From assembly GCA_025965195.1 (NCBI GenBank), contig JAOPXK010000018.1, positions 1 to 61,732 on the forward strand: a stretch of 61,732 nucleotides of DNA, read 5' to 3'. The DNA comes from Marmoricola sp. (GTDB taxonomy: Bacteria; Actinomycetota; Actinomycetes; Propionibacteriales; Nocardioidaceae). The translations under genes and the position numbers were made by a program. Below the pieces are notes generated by a model. The model had not been told where the DNA came from, ran no database searches, and saw only the letters and a program-made list of their open reading frames with translations. Below, piece after piece: positions 25,791 to 33,575 of this stretch. Position 1 is the first letter of the stretch; each line of letters opens with the position of its first letter.

Positions 25791-28394
25791 ATGGGTGCGA
25801 CCAAATCTGGCCGGTTACGACTGATCTGCGCGGTGGGTGTCTCCGTTGGAGTCGTCGCCGCAGCGATCACCGTGCCGTCGTACGGCGGGCAGGTGGGCGA
25901 CGTACGTGGCGCCGATGCCCTGAAGAAGGCGTACGTCGCCGCGAGCAACACCTCGCGCGCCGTCGCCCTGGGAGACACCGGCACCATCTACCTGCCCGAC
26001 GGCAGCCACCTGCATGCGAACGGGCAGATAGACCCTCCCGGGACGCCGCCGCACAACGACAACGACCCGAGGACGAAGAACTCCGTCTCGCGCACCGCGC
26101 CGGTCACCGACGTCGACACCGCCGACCCGACGACCCCGGGCCAGGCGAAGCGCAACGCTTCGTCGGTGGTCGCGCAGCGCAACCAGGTCGAGCCCAAGCT
26201 CAAGCACGTCCGGGTCGACCAGCCCCGGCGTGCGGTTCCGCAGAACCGCTACGCGATGTTCAACGCCTGTTACGCGATCCAGTCGTCGAAGTCCGGCCAC
26301 TGGCTGACGAACACCGGCACACCCGCGTTCACCGCAAAGAGCCGCTCGCAGGCGACCCCTCTCTACTTCAAGCCGAGCGACCTCGGGACCTACCTCCTCT
26401 ACAGCCACGCACGCACGTTCTTCAACGCGACGCCGGGCACGGTCTCGTACGCCGCTGGTCCGAGCGCCACAGCCAACTGGACCGTGAAGATGCCGAAGTC
26501 CGGCAAGTTCGTGTTCAGCCTTCCTGGCAAGGGGAATCTCGCGGAGTCGACCGGCGGCAAGGCAGTCTTCGGCAGCGCGTCCTCACTCTTCAGGCTGCAT
26601 CTCACGACCGGATGCACGGCGTACCCGGAGATCGGGACGAACGTGGTCGGCAAGCCGATCGCGGGCGTGACGCCGTACCAGGAGACCCGTGGGTTCGTGG
26701 ACGGCCACATGCACGGGATGGCGTTCGAGTTCCTCGGCGGCGACGTGCACTGCGGCAAGCCGTGGGACCCGTACGGCGTGCCCTTCGCCCTCGTTGACTG
26801 CCCCGACCACTACCTGACCGGCGGCAAGGGCGCGGTCCTCGAGGACTTCCTGTCCAATGACTTCGACGGCCACGACCCGATCGGCTGGCCGTCCTTCAAG
26901 GACTGGCCTGCGCCCGACTCACTGACCCACGAAGGCACCTACTACAAGTGGATCGAGCGCTCCTGGCGCGCCGGCCAGCGGATGATGGTCAACCTGCTCG
27001 TCGAGAACAACCAGCTCTGCATGCTCTACCCGCTCAAGCGGAACTCCTGCCACGACATGGACTCGATCCGGCTGCAGGCCTCGGACATGCGCAAGCTCGA
27101 GCGGTACGTCGACGCGCAGCACGGCGGGCCGGGCAAGGGCTGGTACCGCATCGTCACGAACCCCGACCAGGCCCGCAAGGTGATCAACGCCGGCAAGATG
27201 GCCGTGATCATGGGCATCGAGACGTCCGCGGTGTTCGGCTGCGACGAGAGGTTCGGCAAGCCCGTCGCCGGCTGCAACCAGGCGTCGATCGACAACCAGC
27301 TCGCAGAGGTGCAGAAGCTGGGCGTCGTACAGATGGAGCTCGTCAACAAGTTCGACAACGCCCTCGCCGGCGTTGCCGGTGACAGCGGGGCCACGGGTGA
27401 CCTGGTCAACGTTGCGAACTTCCTCGAAACCGGTTCGTTCTGGCAGATGCAGCACTGTGCGGTCCAGGACCCGGAGGTGCATGACCGGGACCAGCTGACC
27501 ACGCCGCTCGCCCCTGCGCAGGACGCGCTGTTCGGCGCGATCGTGAAGCTCAACGTGAACCTGCCGGCACTGCCGCTCTACGGTTCGCCGCACCACTGCA
27601 ACATCCTCGGCCTGACCGACCTGGGCTCCTACACGATCAAGGGCATGGCCAAGCGGCACATGATCTTCGATCCCGACCACATGAGCGTCAAGGCACGGAA
27701 GACCTCGCTCGACGTGATCGACAAGCTCCACTACCCCGGCGTGGTCTCCAGCCACTCGTGGTCGACGCCCGACGCCTACCCCCGGATCTACAAGGAGCAG
27801 GGCTTCATCACGCCGTACGCCGGCGACAGCAACGGCTTCGTCGCCAAGTGGAAACGACACATGACCTGGGCGAACCCCAAGGAGTACTGGGGATTCGGGT
27901 TCGGCTCGGACATCAACGGGCTCGGCGCCCAGGGCAACCCGCGGCCCAACGCGGCCAGGAACCACCCAGTGACCTATCCGTTCACCACCTTGGGCGGTGT
28001 CAAGGTCTACAAGCAGCAGAGCGGCACCCGCGTCTATGACATCAACAAGGACGGCGTCGCCCAGTACGGCCTCTACCCGGACTGGATCCAGGATCTGAAG
28101 ATGCAGGCTGGTCCCGCAATCGTCAAGGACATGGCGCGCGGCCCGGAGGCCTACCTCCAGACCTGGGAGCGGGCGTACGGCGCCAAGCCCAACGCGTGCA
28201 CCAATCCGTCGTACAAGAAGTCCCCGGCGTTCTTCACCAGGCTGCACAAGGGAATCTCCACCTGGCAGACCTTGATGAAGGCCGGCCAGCCCGATCGGCG
28301 GCTCGGCAAGACGTTCACCTACTGCACAACCGGCCACAAGATGAAGGTGACCTTCACCCAGTCCGGCAAGCTGGTGTCCGCCAGGCGGGTGTGA
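25791..28394 (+). CDS. Secreted amidohydrolase-like (peptidase M19-like) protein
   Basis: 867 residues. I chose the ATG at 25791 because GAGGAGGG lies just upstream; an earlier start at 25749 is less likely. A basic n-region and hydrophobic segment (CAVGVSVGVVAAAITV) mark export. Residues about 30-160 form a charged Pro/Asp/Asn-rich region, then a beta-rich segment. The catalytic-looking part begins at FVDGHMHGMAFEF (an HxH metal motif), with IMGIETSAVFG, HHCNILGLTDLG, FDPDHMS and VVSSHSW further on, which resembles membrane dipeptidase/amidohydrolase barrels. The substrate is unknown. The stop codon lies in the left arm of a hairpin at 28389-28422. Confidence 0.7.
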   Translation: MGATKSGRLRLICAVGVSVGVVAAAITVPSYGGQVGDVRGADALKKAYVAASNTSRAVALGDTGTIYLPDGSHLHANGQIDPPGTPPHNDNDPRTKNSVSRTAPVTDVDTADPTTPGQAKRNASSVVAQRNQVEPKLKHVRVDQPRRAVPQNRYAMFNACYAIQSSKSGHWLTNTGTPAFTAKSRSQATPLYFKPSDLGTYLLYSHARTFFNATPGTVSYAAGPSATANWTVKMPKSGKFVFSLPGKGNLAESTGGKAVFGSASSLFRLHLTTGCTAYPEIGTNVVGKPIAGVTPYQETRGFVDGHMHGMAFEFLGGDVHCGKPWDPYGVPFALVDCPDHYLTGGKGAVLEDFLSNDFDGHDPIGWPSFKDWPAPDSLTHEGTYYKWIERSWRAGQRMMVNLLVENNQLCMLYPLKRNSCHDMDSIRLQASDMRKLERYVDAQHGGPGKGWYRIVTNPDQARKVINAGKMAVIMGIETSAVFGCDERFGKPVAGCNQASIDNQLAEVQKLGVVQMELVNKFDNALAGVAGDSGATGDLVNVANFLETGSFWQMQHCAVQDPEVHDRDQLTTPLAPAQDALFGAIVKLNVNLPALPLYGSPHHCNILGLTDLGSYTIKGMAKRHMIFDPDHMSVKARKTSLDVIDKLHYPGVVSSHSWSTPDAYPRIYKEQGFITPYAGDSNGFVAKWKRHMTWANPKEYWGFGFGSDINGLGAQGNPRPNAARNHPVTYPFTTLGGVKVYKQQSGTRVYDINKDGVAQYGLYPDWIQDLKMQAGPAIVKDMARGPEAYLQTWERAYGAKPNACTNPSYKKSPAFFTRLHKGISTWQTLMKAGQPDRRLGKTFTYCTTGHKMKVTFTQSGKLVSARRV

Positions 28395-28422
28395 AGTTAC
28401 CCGAGGGTAATAATTTTCACAC
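28389..28422 (+). terminator. Hairpin terminator with embedded dyad GTTACC-CGAG-GGTAAT
   Basis: GTGTGAA pairs with TTCACAC, and inside it TTACC pairs with GGTAA around the loop CGAG. It contains the stop codon of the upstream gene and is A/T-richer than its surroundings. The inner 16-bp dyad resembles the one at 50899-50914 and may double as an operator for the following EtfD-like gene. Confidence 0.6.
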
Positions 28423-28515
28423 TCCGGCGCGCTGACCCGACGGCGCGATCGACAGTAGTCTCAGCCCGACACATCAGGCACACTCGGCGATCGCGCCGGC
28501 AGGTTGGGAGTGGCA

Positions 28516-31500
28516 GTGACTCTGGTACTGATTCTGGGTCTCGTGATGACCGCGGTGACGATGGTGGTCGCGGGACAGCGGGTCTTGTTCCTGGTCCGGC
28601 TGATCTCCAGCGGCCAGCCCGCTCCGGACCGCATCGAGGGCGTCACGAAGCGGACCGGCACTGCGATCAAGTCGCAGCTGGTGGAGGTCCTCGGCCAGAA
28701 GAAGCTGCTCACCTGGTCGATCCCGGGCCTCGCGCACGCGTTCGTGATGTACGCCTTCCTGATCCTCGGCACGGTCTACCTCGAGGCGTTCGCCGTACTG
28801 ATCTCGCGGAACCCCGAGTGGGACTGGTTCGTCTTCGGCAACTGGTCGGTGCTGGGCTTCCTGCAGGACTTCATCGCAGTGATGTGCTTCCTGGGCATCC
28901 TCACCTTCTCGATCATCCGGTTCAAGAACTCTCCGATGAAGCTCGGCCGGAAGTCCCGGTTCAAGGGGTCGCACCTCAGCGGAGCCTGGATCACGCTGTT
29001 CATGATCTTCAACGTCCTCTGGACGCTCTTTCTGTTCCGTGCGGCCGTCGAGGCCCGCGACATGGGCACCGGACACGGCTACGGCAAGGCCGCCTTCGTC
29101 TCCTACCTGCTCGGCAAGGCGCTGCCCGACAGCACCACCCTCATCGGCATCGGTCTGCTGCTGCACATCGGCGTGATGCTGGTCTTCCTGGTGTTCGTCC
29201 TCCACTCCAAGCACCTGCACATCTTCATCGCTCCGGTGAACATCATGTTCGGCCGCCGGCCGGTTGCCCTCGGTGCGGTCAAGCCGTTGATGTCGGGCGG
29301 CAAGCCGGTCGACCTCGACGACATCGAGGAGATGGACGAAACCACGTTGCTCGGTGTCGGCAACATCCAGGACTTCTCCTGGAAGGGCCTGCTCGACATG
29401 GCCAGCTGCACCGAGTGCGGGCGCTGCCAGTCCCAGTGCCCGGCCTGGAACACCGAGAAGCCGTTGTCACCGAAGCTGCTGATCATGGGCCTGCGCGACC
29501 ACGCGTTCGCCGCTGCGCCGTACCTCCTCGCGGACAGTGAAGAGGAGCGCACCGGGTTGTCGGCCGATGTCCTTGCCGAGGCCCAGCGCCCGCTCGTCGG
29601 CACCTCCGAGGGCGAGAAGTGGCACCCGACCGGCGGCGCGGTGATCGACGACGACGTGCTCTGGTCCTGTACGTCGTGCGGCGCCTGCGTCCAGCAGTGC
29701 CCCGTCGACATCGAGCACGTCGACCACATCATCGACATGCGCCGGCACCAGGTCCTGGTCGAGTCGAACTTCCCTGCTGAGCTCAACGGTCTCTTCAAGG
29801 GGCTGGAGAACAAGGGCAACCCGTGGAACATGGCGCCGACCGCCCGGATGGAATGGGCGGAGGGCCTCGATTTCGAGGTAAAGGTCGTGGGCGAGGACGT
29901 GGAGTCCCTCGACGAGGTGGACTGGCTGTTCTGGGTCGGCTGCGCCGGTGCCTACGAGGACCGCGCGAAGAAGACCACCCGCGCCGTTGCCGAGCTGCTG
30001 AACATGGCAGGCGTCTCGTTCGCCGTACTCGGCAATGGCGAGACCTGCACCGGTGACCCTGCTCGCCGCGCCGGCAACGAGTTCGTCTTCCAGGGACTGG
30101 CGACCCAGAACGCCGAGACGTTCAAGGAGCACAAGGTCAAGAAGGTCGTCTCGACCTGTGCACACTGCTTCAACACCCTGAAGAACGAATACTCCAGCTT
30201 CGGCGTCGAGCTCGAGGTCGTGCACCACACCCAGCTGCTCAACCGCCTGGTGCGCGAGAAGAAGCTGACCCCGGTCGCGTCCGGGCAGAGCGGCACCCGG
30301 TCCATCACGTACCACGACCCGTGCTACCTCGGCCGGCACAACCAGGTCTACTCGCCGCCTCGCGAGCTGCTCGAGATCATCCCTGACGCCACCCTGGTCG
30401 AGATGCCGCGGAACTCCGAGCGGTCCTTCTGCTGCGGCGCCGGTGGCGCCCGGATGTGGATGGAGGAGACCATCGGCGAGCGGATCAACGTCAACCGCAC
30501 CAAGGAAGCTGTCGCGACCGGTGCGGACCAGATCGCGGTCGGCTGCCCGTTCTGCCGGACCATGCTCGACGACGGGCTGACCTCGGAGCAGTCGCAGGGC
30601 AACGCCCGCGAAGAGGTCGAGGTTCTCGACGTCGCGCAGCTGCTCCTCGCGTCCGTGAAGGGTGAGCCGGCGTCGAACCGCAAGGCGGCCGCAGCCACGT
30701 CTGGTTCTTCGGGTGGTACGGCGACCGCGGTCGCCACCAGGCCCGAGGCTCCCGCGCCCACCGAAGCCAAGGCCGCTCCGGCCGAGGCGAAGCCGGCTGC
30801 ACCCGCTTCCGGCGGCGGATCGCTCTTCGACACCCCCGCTCCCGCAGTCGACAAACCGGCCGAGGCAAAGCCGACCGGTGGATCGCTCTTCGACACCCCC
30901 GCTCCCGAGCAGGCGAAGGCAGCCGAGCCGGAGGCCCCGGCGGAGGCACAGGCGGAGGCTCCGGCGGAGAAGCCCGCCGCCGCACCGGCCTCCGAGATCG
31001 GTGGCGGCTCGCTGTTCGACATCGCCACCCCGGAGCCTGCCGCCAAGAAGGCCGAGCCTGTCCCGGCCGAGCCCGAGGCCAGGGAGCCGGCGCCCGCCGC
31101 GGAACCCGAGGCCAGGACGGAGGCAGCCGCGGCAGCACCTGCCGCCGAGATCGGCAGCGGCTCGCTGTTCGACATCGCGGCGCCTGCGGCGGCGGCTCCG
31201 AAGGCAGAGCCTCCACAGGCCGATCCTCCACAGGCAGGGGCGGAAGGTGCCGCACCGGAGGAAGTTGCCTCCGACGCGGCGGACGAGACCACGTCCGAAG
31301 CCGACGACGAGGCCGAGGATGCGTCCTCGGCGAGCGATGCGTCCGCTGACGATGCTGCCGCCGAGACGGCGGTCGAGGCAGACGACGAAGCTGAGTCAGC
31401 GAAGCAGGCGGAGCCCGCATCCGACTCCGAGGTTCGTAGCCTCAAGGACATCAAGGCCGATCTCACCGCAAAGGCAGCCCCAGCCGAGGAAGCCCGAGCC

Positions 31501-31575
31501 GATGCAGCAAAACCGGCTGACCCGCCGGCCGAGCCCAAGAAGTCGATCGGCGAGGGCTCGCTGTTCGACCTCTGA
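28516..31575 (+). CDS. EtfD-like membrane Fe-S oxidoreductase with GSLFD-repeat tail
   Basis: 1019 residues from the GTG at 28516, chosen because GGGAG lies 5 bases upstream; a GTG at 28510 or TTG at 28504 would add 2-4 residues. About five transmembrane helices fill residues 1-235. Two [4Fe-4S] ferredoxin motifs follow (CTECGRCQSQC 298-308, CTSCGACVQQC 385-395). Then come two CCG cysteine-rich domains, ending in ERSFCCGAGGARMW. This order matches actinobacterial EtfD (Rv0338c type), which passes electrons from ETF in fatty-acid oxidation to the respiratory chain. From about residue 715 the protein is an Ala/Pro/Glu-rich disordered tail with five GSLFD motifs (Ser769, 790, 832, 883, 1015), the last at the very C-terminus. 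Confidence 0.88.
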   Translation: MTLVLILGLVMTAVTMVVAGQRVLFLVRLISSGQPAPDRIEGVTKRTGTAIKSQLVEVLGQKKLLTWSIPGLAHAFVMYAFLILGTVYLEAFAVLISRNPEWDWFVFGNWSVLGFLQDFIAVMCFLGILTFSIIRFKNSPMKLGRKSRFKGSHLSGAWITLFMIFNVLWTLFLFRAAVEARDMGTGHGYGKAAFVSYLLGKALPDSTTLIGIGLLLHIGVMLVFLVFVLHSKHLHIFIAPVNIMFGRRPVALGAVKPLMSGGKPVDLDDIEEMDETTLLGVGNIQDFSWKGLLDMASCTECGRCQSQCPAWNTEKPLSPKLLIMGLRDHAFAAAPYLLADSEEERTGLSADVLAEAQRPLVGTSEGEKWHPTGGAVIDDDVLWSCTSCGACVQQCPVDIEHVDHIIDMRRHQVLVESNFPAELNGLFKGLENKGNPWNMAPTARMEWAEGLDFEVKVVGEDVESLDEVDWLFWVGCAGAYEDRAKKTTRAVAELLNMAGVSFAVLGNGETCTGDPARRAGNEFVFQGLATQNAETFKEHKVKKVVSTCAHCFNTLKNEYSSFGVELEVVHHTQLLNRLVREKKLTPVASGQSGTRSITYHDPCYLGRHNQVYSPPRELLEIIPDATLVEMPRNSERSFCCGAGGARMWMEETIGERINVNRTKEAVATGADQIAVGCPFCRTMLDDGLTSEQSQGNAREEVEVLDVAQLLLASVKGEPASNRKAAAATSGSSGGTATAVATRPEAPAPTEAKAAPAEAKPAAPASGGGSLFDTPAPAVDKPAEAKPTGGSLFDTPAPEQAKAAEPEAPAEAQAEAPAEKPAAAPASEIGGGSLFDIATPEPAAKKAEPVPAEPEAREPAPAAEPEARTEAAAAAPAAEIGSGSLFDIAAPAAAAPKAEPPQADPPQAGAEGAAPEEVASDAADETTSEADDEAEDASSASDASADDAAAETAVEADDEAESAKQAEPASDSEVRSLKDIKADLTAKAAPAEEARADAAKPADPPAEPKKSIGEGSLFDL

Positions 31576-31587
31576 CCGAAGCACGCT

Positions 31588-31625
31588 GAGAAGACGGCTG
31601 TCCCATCCGGGGCAGCCGTCTTCTC
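31588..31625. terminator. Bidirectional hairpin terminator
   Basis: Perfect 13-bp stem GAGAAGACGGCTG/CAGCCGTCTTCTC, extended by CCC/GGG in the loop. It lies between the convergent EtfD-like gene and the ABM-like gene. Confidence 0.8.
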
Positions 31626-31640
31626 CCTTCGACCGCTCGG

Positions 31641-31949
31641 TCAGGCGGTCTCGGGCCAGCTGTGGTCCTCGGTGACCTCAAGGTCGTGGAAGCTGGGCGT
31701 GCCGTCGACCAGGGCGACCAGCTCAGTGGCGAACGCTGCCGTCTCGGGGAGGTTCGAGTTCTCCATCGCTGACTCGTAGGAGTCGAAGAACACGACCACG
31801 ACGAACTGCCGCGCATCGCCGCGGTGCCGGGTGGTGATCGACCGCCGTGCGGTCCGCCGGCCTTCGGTCGCCGCCTCCCACTTTCGGCCGAGCTCAGTGA
31901 GCTCGTCGAAGTGGTCGGTGTGACCCTCGATCAACTGGATGAAGGCCAT
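31641..31949 (-). CDS. Small dimeric alpha/beta-barrel-like protein
   Basis: 102 residues with no signal peptide. The pattern FIQLIEGHTDHFDELTELGRKW, then RQFVVVVFFDSYESAMENSNLPET, is that of small ferredoxin-like (ABM/EthD-type) proteins that often form dimeric barrels. Function unknown. It is the last gene of the three-gene unit methyltransferase-SnoaL-like-this gene, seven bases after the preceding stop, so it is co-transcribed. Confidence 0.65.
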   Translation of the reverse strand: MAFIQLIEGHTDHFDELTELGRKWEAATEGRRTARRSITTRHRGDARQFVVVVFFDSYESAMENSNLPETAAFATELVALVDGTPSFHDLEVTEDHSWPETA

Positions 31950-31956
31950 CGTGGGC

Positions 31957-32316
31957 TCACTCGTCCCAGACCTGGACGATGGACTGCTTGGTGATCAGGC
32001 CGTCGTGCAGGTCCGCCGTGCACGCGCACACGACATTCATCCCGTCCGGGTAGCGGCACTCGTTCGTCATCGCCACCCGGTCGGTGCCGACGACCGGGTT
32101 CACCACCTTGTGAGTCATGTCGCGCGAGTAGACGTCTTCGAGCCACGGACGGATCTCGGACACCCCAGTCAGGACCTGGGGCGAGCGCGGGGGGTGGTTG
32201 CGATCGACGATGCGCACCTCGGCGTCATCGGCATAGAAGCCGAGCAGGGTGCCGGCGTCGCGCTCCTCGGTCGCGCGGCCGAACGCCGTCGCGTCGAAGG
32301 CGAGTTGTGTTGTCAT
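31957..32316 (-). CDS. SnoaL/NTF2-like protein
   Basis: 119 residues from the ATG at 32316, which has GGAG eight bases upstream. The N-terminal helix (FGRATEERDAGTLLGFYADDAEVRIVD) and the following beta strands are the NTF2/SnoaL-like fold, used by small isomerases, cyclases and binding proteins. No specific activity can be assigned. It lies between the methyltransferase and the ABM-like gene in one operon, so the three may act on the same small molecule. Confidence 0.75.
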   Translation of the reverse strand: MTTQLAFDATAFGRATEERDAGTLLGFYADDAEVRIVDRNHPPRSPQVLTGVSEIRPWLEDVYSRDMTHKVVNPVVGTDRVAMTNECRYPDGMNVVCACTADLHDGLITKQSIVQVWDE

Positions 32317-32360
32317 GACTGAATCTCCTCTGAATCTTCTTCTGGCTGACCCGGCCGCGA

Positions 32361-33419
32361 TCACGGACGGGCTTCGAGCACGAGGTTGAACGGGGTCTCC
32401 GCAGCACGGCGGAAACTGCTGAATCCGGCTTCGGTGACGACCCTGCGCAGGGCCGGTTCGCCTGCCTGGGCGCCGAGACCGAGACCGACCTCCTGCGACA
32501 GCGAGGCGGGGACGCACAGCATGGTCGAGGCGTTGTAGAAGACTTGCCCGATTGGATTCAGGTTGTCCTCGACGCGGTCCCCCGCAAACGGCTCGACGAG
32601 CAGCAGCGTGCCGTCGTCGGCCAGGGACTGACGAATGTGCGTCGCCGCCCCCACCGGGTCGCCCATGTCGTGGAGACAGTCGAAGAGGGCGACCAGGTCG
32701 TAGCCCTTCCCGGGGTAGGCCGCGGCGCTCGCCACTTCGAACCGACAGCGATCGCCGACACCCGCATCGGCGGCTGCCTTGTCGGCCCACGTGATCGAGG
32801 CTTCGTGATAGTCGAACCCGGCAAACCTCGAGTTCGGGAACGACTGTGCCATCAGGATCGTCGAGGCCCCGTGGCCACAACCCACGTCTGCGACCGACGC
32901 GCCTGCGGTGAGCTTTTCCACGACCCCGTCGAGGGCGGGCAGCCACGAGTCGACGAGGTTCGCGGCGTAGCCAGGCCGGAAGAACCGTTCGGTTCCCTCG
33001 AACAGGTCCGGATTGTGCTCGTGCCAGCCGACTCCTGCGCCTGTGCGAAACGCCTCGGTGATCAGGGGTTCATCCTTGATCGCCGCAGTGGCCAGCTGGA
33101 AGGCGCCGGGAACGAACGCCGGGCTGCCCTCCTGGGCGAGAGTGAAGGACTGGAGCTCCGAGAGCGAGAACTTCTCGCCCGCAGGCTCATAGGTCACGTA
33201 GCCGCTCGCGGCCTGACCGCGGAGCCACTCGCGGACGTAGCGCTCCGCGGTGCCTGTTCGCTCGGCCAGCTCATCCGAAGTGCTGGGGCCGGCTGCGTCG
33301 AGCGCCTTGTAGAGACCCAGCTTGTCCCCGATGACCACCGTCGCGGCGTGGATCGTCGCACCGAGGTCGTTGACGAACTTCCCCATGAAGGCGTCGAGTT
33401 CTGCTTCCTGGATTGCCAT
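32361..33419 (-). CDS. SAM-dependent methyltransferase with N-terminal winged helix
   Basis: 352 residues from the ATG at 33419, with GAGAGG upstream. The N-terminal part (about 20-90, STSDELAERTGTAERYVREWLRG) is a dimerising winged helix as in O-methyltransferases and Rv2258c-like proteins. The C-terminal Rossmann domain has the SAM-binding motif ADVGCGHGAST, an acidic motif (FAGFDYHEAS) and VALFDCLHDMGDP. Family members methylate hydroxylated small molecules, though some may be non-enzymatic. First gene of a three-gene operon and divergent from the SARP-like regulator. Confidence 0.85.
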   Translation of the reverse strand: MAIQEAELDAFMGKFVNDLGATIHAATVVIGDKLGLYKALDAAGPSTSDELAERTGTAERYVREWLRGQAASGYVTYEPAGEKFSLSELQSFTLAQEGSPAFVPGAFQLATAAIKDEPLITEAFRTGAGVGWHEHNPDLFEGTERFFRPGYAANLVDSWLPALDGVVEKLTAGASVADVGCGHGASTILMAQSFPNSRFAGFDYHEASITWADKAAADAGVGDRCRFEVASAAAYPGKGYDLVALFDCLHDMGDPVGAATHIRQSLADDGTLLLVEPFAGDRVEDNLNPIGQVFYNASTMLCVPASLSQEVGLGLGAQAGEPALRRVVTEAGFSSFRRAAETPFNLVLEARP

Positions 33420-33485
33420 GTCTGCCTCTCTTCCGGGCGAGTCCCGATCGACCAGCCGCTGCGATCGACACTGCGCGGTGGAGCG

Positions 33486-33511
33486 TTGACGGCGCGTCAA
33501 TCAGACGTCAA
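33486..33511. promoter_or_regulatory. Candidate SARP operator: 11-bp-spaced repeats and palindrome
   Basis: TTGACG-GCG-CGTCAA (33486-33500) is a perfect palindrome with a 3-bp centre, and CGTCAA recurs exactly 11 bp later (33506-33511). Heptamer direct repeats at 11-bp steps are the known binding form of SARP regulators. It lies 65-90 bp from both divergent starts. Confidence 0.5.
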
Positions 33512-33563
33512 AGCCGGGCCCCCTCTGCGTGAAGGTTGTTGGTCCAGCAGGCCGTTCCGGGCG

Positions 33564-33569
33564 TATCTT
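33564..33569 (+). promoter_or_regulatory. Leaderless -10 box, SARP-like gene
   Basis: TATCTT, six bases (CGGTGC), then the ATG at 33576. There is no Shine-Dalgarno, which supports this start. Confidence 0.6.
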
Positions 33570-33575
33570 CGGTGC

